Source: Aeriscardovia sp. (GTDB lineage: Bacteria; Actinomycetota; Actinomycetes; Actinomycetales; Bifidobacteriaceae). From it: DNA of 64,000 nt. The DNA lies in contig JAFPUC010000014.1 in the NCBI GenBank assembly GCA_017413255.1, forward strand, positions 101,419 through 165,418, in the 5' to 3' direction. The notes below the pieces were generated by a model, which was not told the origin of the DNA, did not search any database, and was given only the letters and a program-made list of their open reading frames with translations. Position numbers and translations under genes: made by a program. Shown in pieces: positions 62,992-64,000 of the stretch (position 1 is its first letter; each line of letters begins with the position of its first letter).

Positions 62992-63019
62992 ACTTTAGAT
63001 TAATTCACACGCGTGTCAA
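62992..63019 (-). promoter_or_regulatory. efp promoter with overlapping palindrome
   Basis: On the minus strand a perfect -35 TTGACA (63014-63019) is 16 bases from TAAAGT (62992-62997). The 10-base palindrome ACACGCGTGT (63007-63016) overlaps the -35 and could be a regulator site. Confidence 0.75.
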
Positions 63020-63025
63020 AGAAAA

Positions 63026-63053
63026 AATAAAACCCCAGAACGCCCTGGGGTTT
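63026..63053 (-). terminator. rho-independent terminator of tuf
   Basis: On the minus strand AAACCCCAG - GGCGTT - CTGGGGTTT (63030-63053) is followed by TATTTTTTC, about 20 bases after the tuf stop. Confidence 0.9.
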
Positions 63054-63072
63054 CGGGAGCCGAATCCTTAAA

Positions 63073-64000
63073 TTACTTGAGGATCTCGGTGACTCTTCCG
63101 GATCCCACAGTCCTTCCGCCTTCGCGGATTGCGAAGGTCTGACCCTTCTCGAGGGCTACGGGCTGCAGGAGGCGTACGGTGAAGTTGGCGTGGTCGCCAG
63201 GCTGTACCATTTCGACGCCTTCGGGAAGCTCGATGGTTCCGGTCACATCAGTGGTGCGGATGTAGAACTGCGGACGGTAGTTGGTGAAGAAGGGGGTGTG
63301 CCTTCCGCCCTCGTCCTTGGTAAGGACGTAGACCTCAGCCTTGAACTCGGTATGAGGAGTTACGGTCCCGGGGGCGGCCACAACCTGACCCCTTTCGACC
63401 TGGTCGCGGTTGATGCCGCGCAGAAGGAGGCCGGTGTTGTCGCCTGCTTCTGCCATATCCATCTGCTTGTGGAAGGTCTCGATGGAGGTGACGACGGTGG
63501 TCTGGGTAGGACGCAGGCCTACGATTTCCACAGGGGTGTTGGGGGTAATCTTGCCCCTTTCGATACGTCCGGTAACAACGGTGCCACGTCCGGAAATGGT
63601 GAACACATCCTCGACAGGCATAAGGAAGGGCTTGTCAAGGTCGTGGACCGGGGTGGGAATGTAGTCATCGACAGCGTTCATGAGCTCCTTTACGGAGTTC
63701 ACCCACTTGTCGTGATCCTTGGCATCGTCGTGAAGGGCGCCGTAGGCCGAAATCTGGACGATGGGGCAGTCCCTGTCAAAACCGTTCTCTTCGAGAAGGT
63801 CTCGGGTCTCTTCCTCTACAAGCTCAATCATCTCAGGATCGTCTACCATATCGCACTTGTTGAGCGCGACAAGGATCTTAGGAACGCCTACCTGCTTGGC
63901 GAGCAGAACGTGCTCCCTGGTCTGGGCCATAGGTCCATCATTTGCTGCGTCGACGAGGATCGCTCCGTCACTCTGGGCAGCGCCGGTGATCATGTTCTTA
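63073..64000 (-). CDS. tuf: elongation factor Tu, C-terminal part (5' end outside window)
   Basis: The window holds about 309 codons of EF-Tu; the N-terminal P-loop part continues past 64000. The guanine-specifying NKCDMVDD and switch-adjacent [20 protein letters not shown] are present, followed by domains 2 and 3 ([59 protein letters not shown]) to a normal end. Codon choice (CGC, ATC) differs from its neighbours in the way expected of a highly expressed gene. Confidence 0.97.
   Translation of the reverse strand, partial: KNMITGAAQSDGAILVDAANDGPMAQTREHVLLAKQVGVPKILVALNKCDMVDDPEMIELVEEETRDLLEENGFDRDCPIVQISAYGALHDDAKDHDKWVNSVKELMNAVDDYIPTPVHDLDKPFLMPVEDVFTISGRGTVVTGRIERGKITPNTPVEIVGLRPTQTTVVTSIETFHKQMDMAEAGDNTGLLLRGINRDQVERGQVVAAPGTVTPHTEFKAEVYVLTKDEGGRHTPFFTNYRPQFYIRTTDVTGTIELPEGVEMVQPGDHANFTVRLLQPVALEKGQTFAIREGGRTVGSGRVTEILK

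Overview
The window is a compact, gene-dense bacterial chromosome segment from an actinobacterium. It most resembles the Bifidobacteriaceae (Scardovia/Bifidobacterium side). This rests on several things: the gene order rpsD - histidine phosphatase - DUF948 - small ORF - alaS - ruvX - mltG; the blocks pyrG-sufBDCSU, gmk-rpoZ-metK-priA-fmt and efp-nusB; an S4 protein without the zinc-binding cysteines; a PriA without helicase motifs; and CIRCE control of groEL. Many genes overlap by 4 bases (ATGA/GTGA), and AGG (Arg) and ATA (Ile) codons are common outside the most highly expressed genes. The species assignment is inference from memory of gene order and was not searched. I saw no rRNA, tRNA, CRISPR array, insertion sequence or phage.

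Layout. 1-1.6 kb: prfB-smpB. 1.7-7.3 kb: a decayed 3' copy of a surface-protein gene, followed by the intact 1354-residue LPXTG wall-anchored protein built of about six repeated modules. 7.4-9.8 kb: two small membrane proteins and a MalY/PatB-type C-S lyase. 9.8-18.5 kb: pcrA, rpsD, a phosphatase, a DUF948 pair, alaS-ruvX-mltG. 18.5-25.6 kb: pyrG and a complete SUF iron-sulfur assembly operon (sufB, D, C, S, U plus a SufT/MIP18-like protein). 25.6-31.5 kb: a lipoprotein, an acyl-CoA synthetase, and a three-gene operon of an aminotransferase with two nucleoside hydrolases. 31.5-32.2 kb: a roughly 660-base AT-rich gap. 32.2-42.7 kb: a small unknown gene, then on the minus strand glycosyltransferase, MFS exporter and clpC; a cold-shock protein with a two-component system; groEL behind a CIRCE element and a strong leader hairpin; and a LytR_C protein. 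42.8-51.5 kb: ung, a seven-gene MoxR/DUF58/von Willebrand operon ending in a kinase-like/flippase-like fusion, and a HU protein. 51.5-57.2 kb (minus): fmt, a HAD hydrolase, priA, metK, rpoZ, gmk. 57.2-61.8 kb (minus): a tyrS - tyrosine decarboxylase - amino-acid antiporter cassette that closely resembles the tyramine operon of lactic acid bacteria and enterococci. 61.9-64 kb: nusB, efp and the 3' part of tuf.

How the parts fit: most of the window is housekeeping (translation, DNA repair, Fe-S assembly, protein quality control). The accessory interest lies in three places: the surface adhesin with its broken neighbour copy, the decarboxylase/antiporter cassette (probable acid tolerance and proton-motive-force generation), and the MoxR operon with its unusual terminal fusion protein. 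Several gene blocks look pared down relative to the order usual in actinobacteria: no ftsEX between prfB and smpB, no aro genes between mltG and pyrG, no car/pyr genes after nusB. This hints at genome reduction. Several genes appear to be transcribed as leaderless mRNAs.
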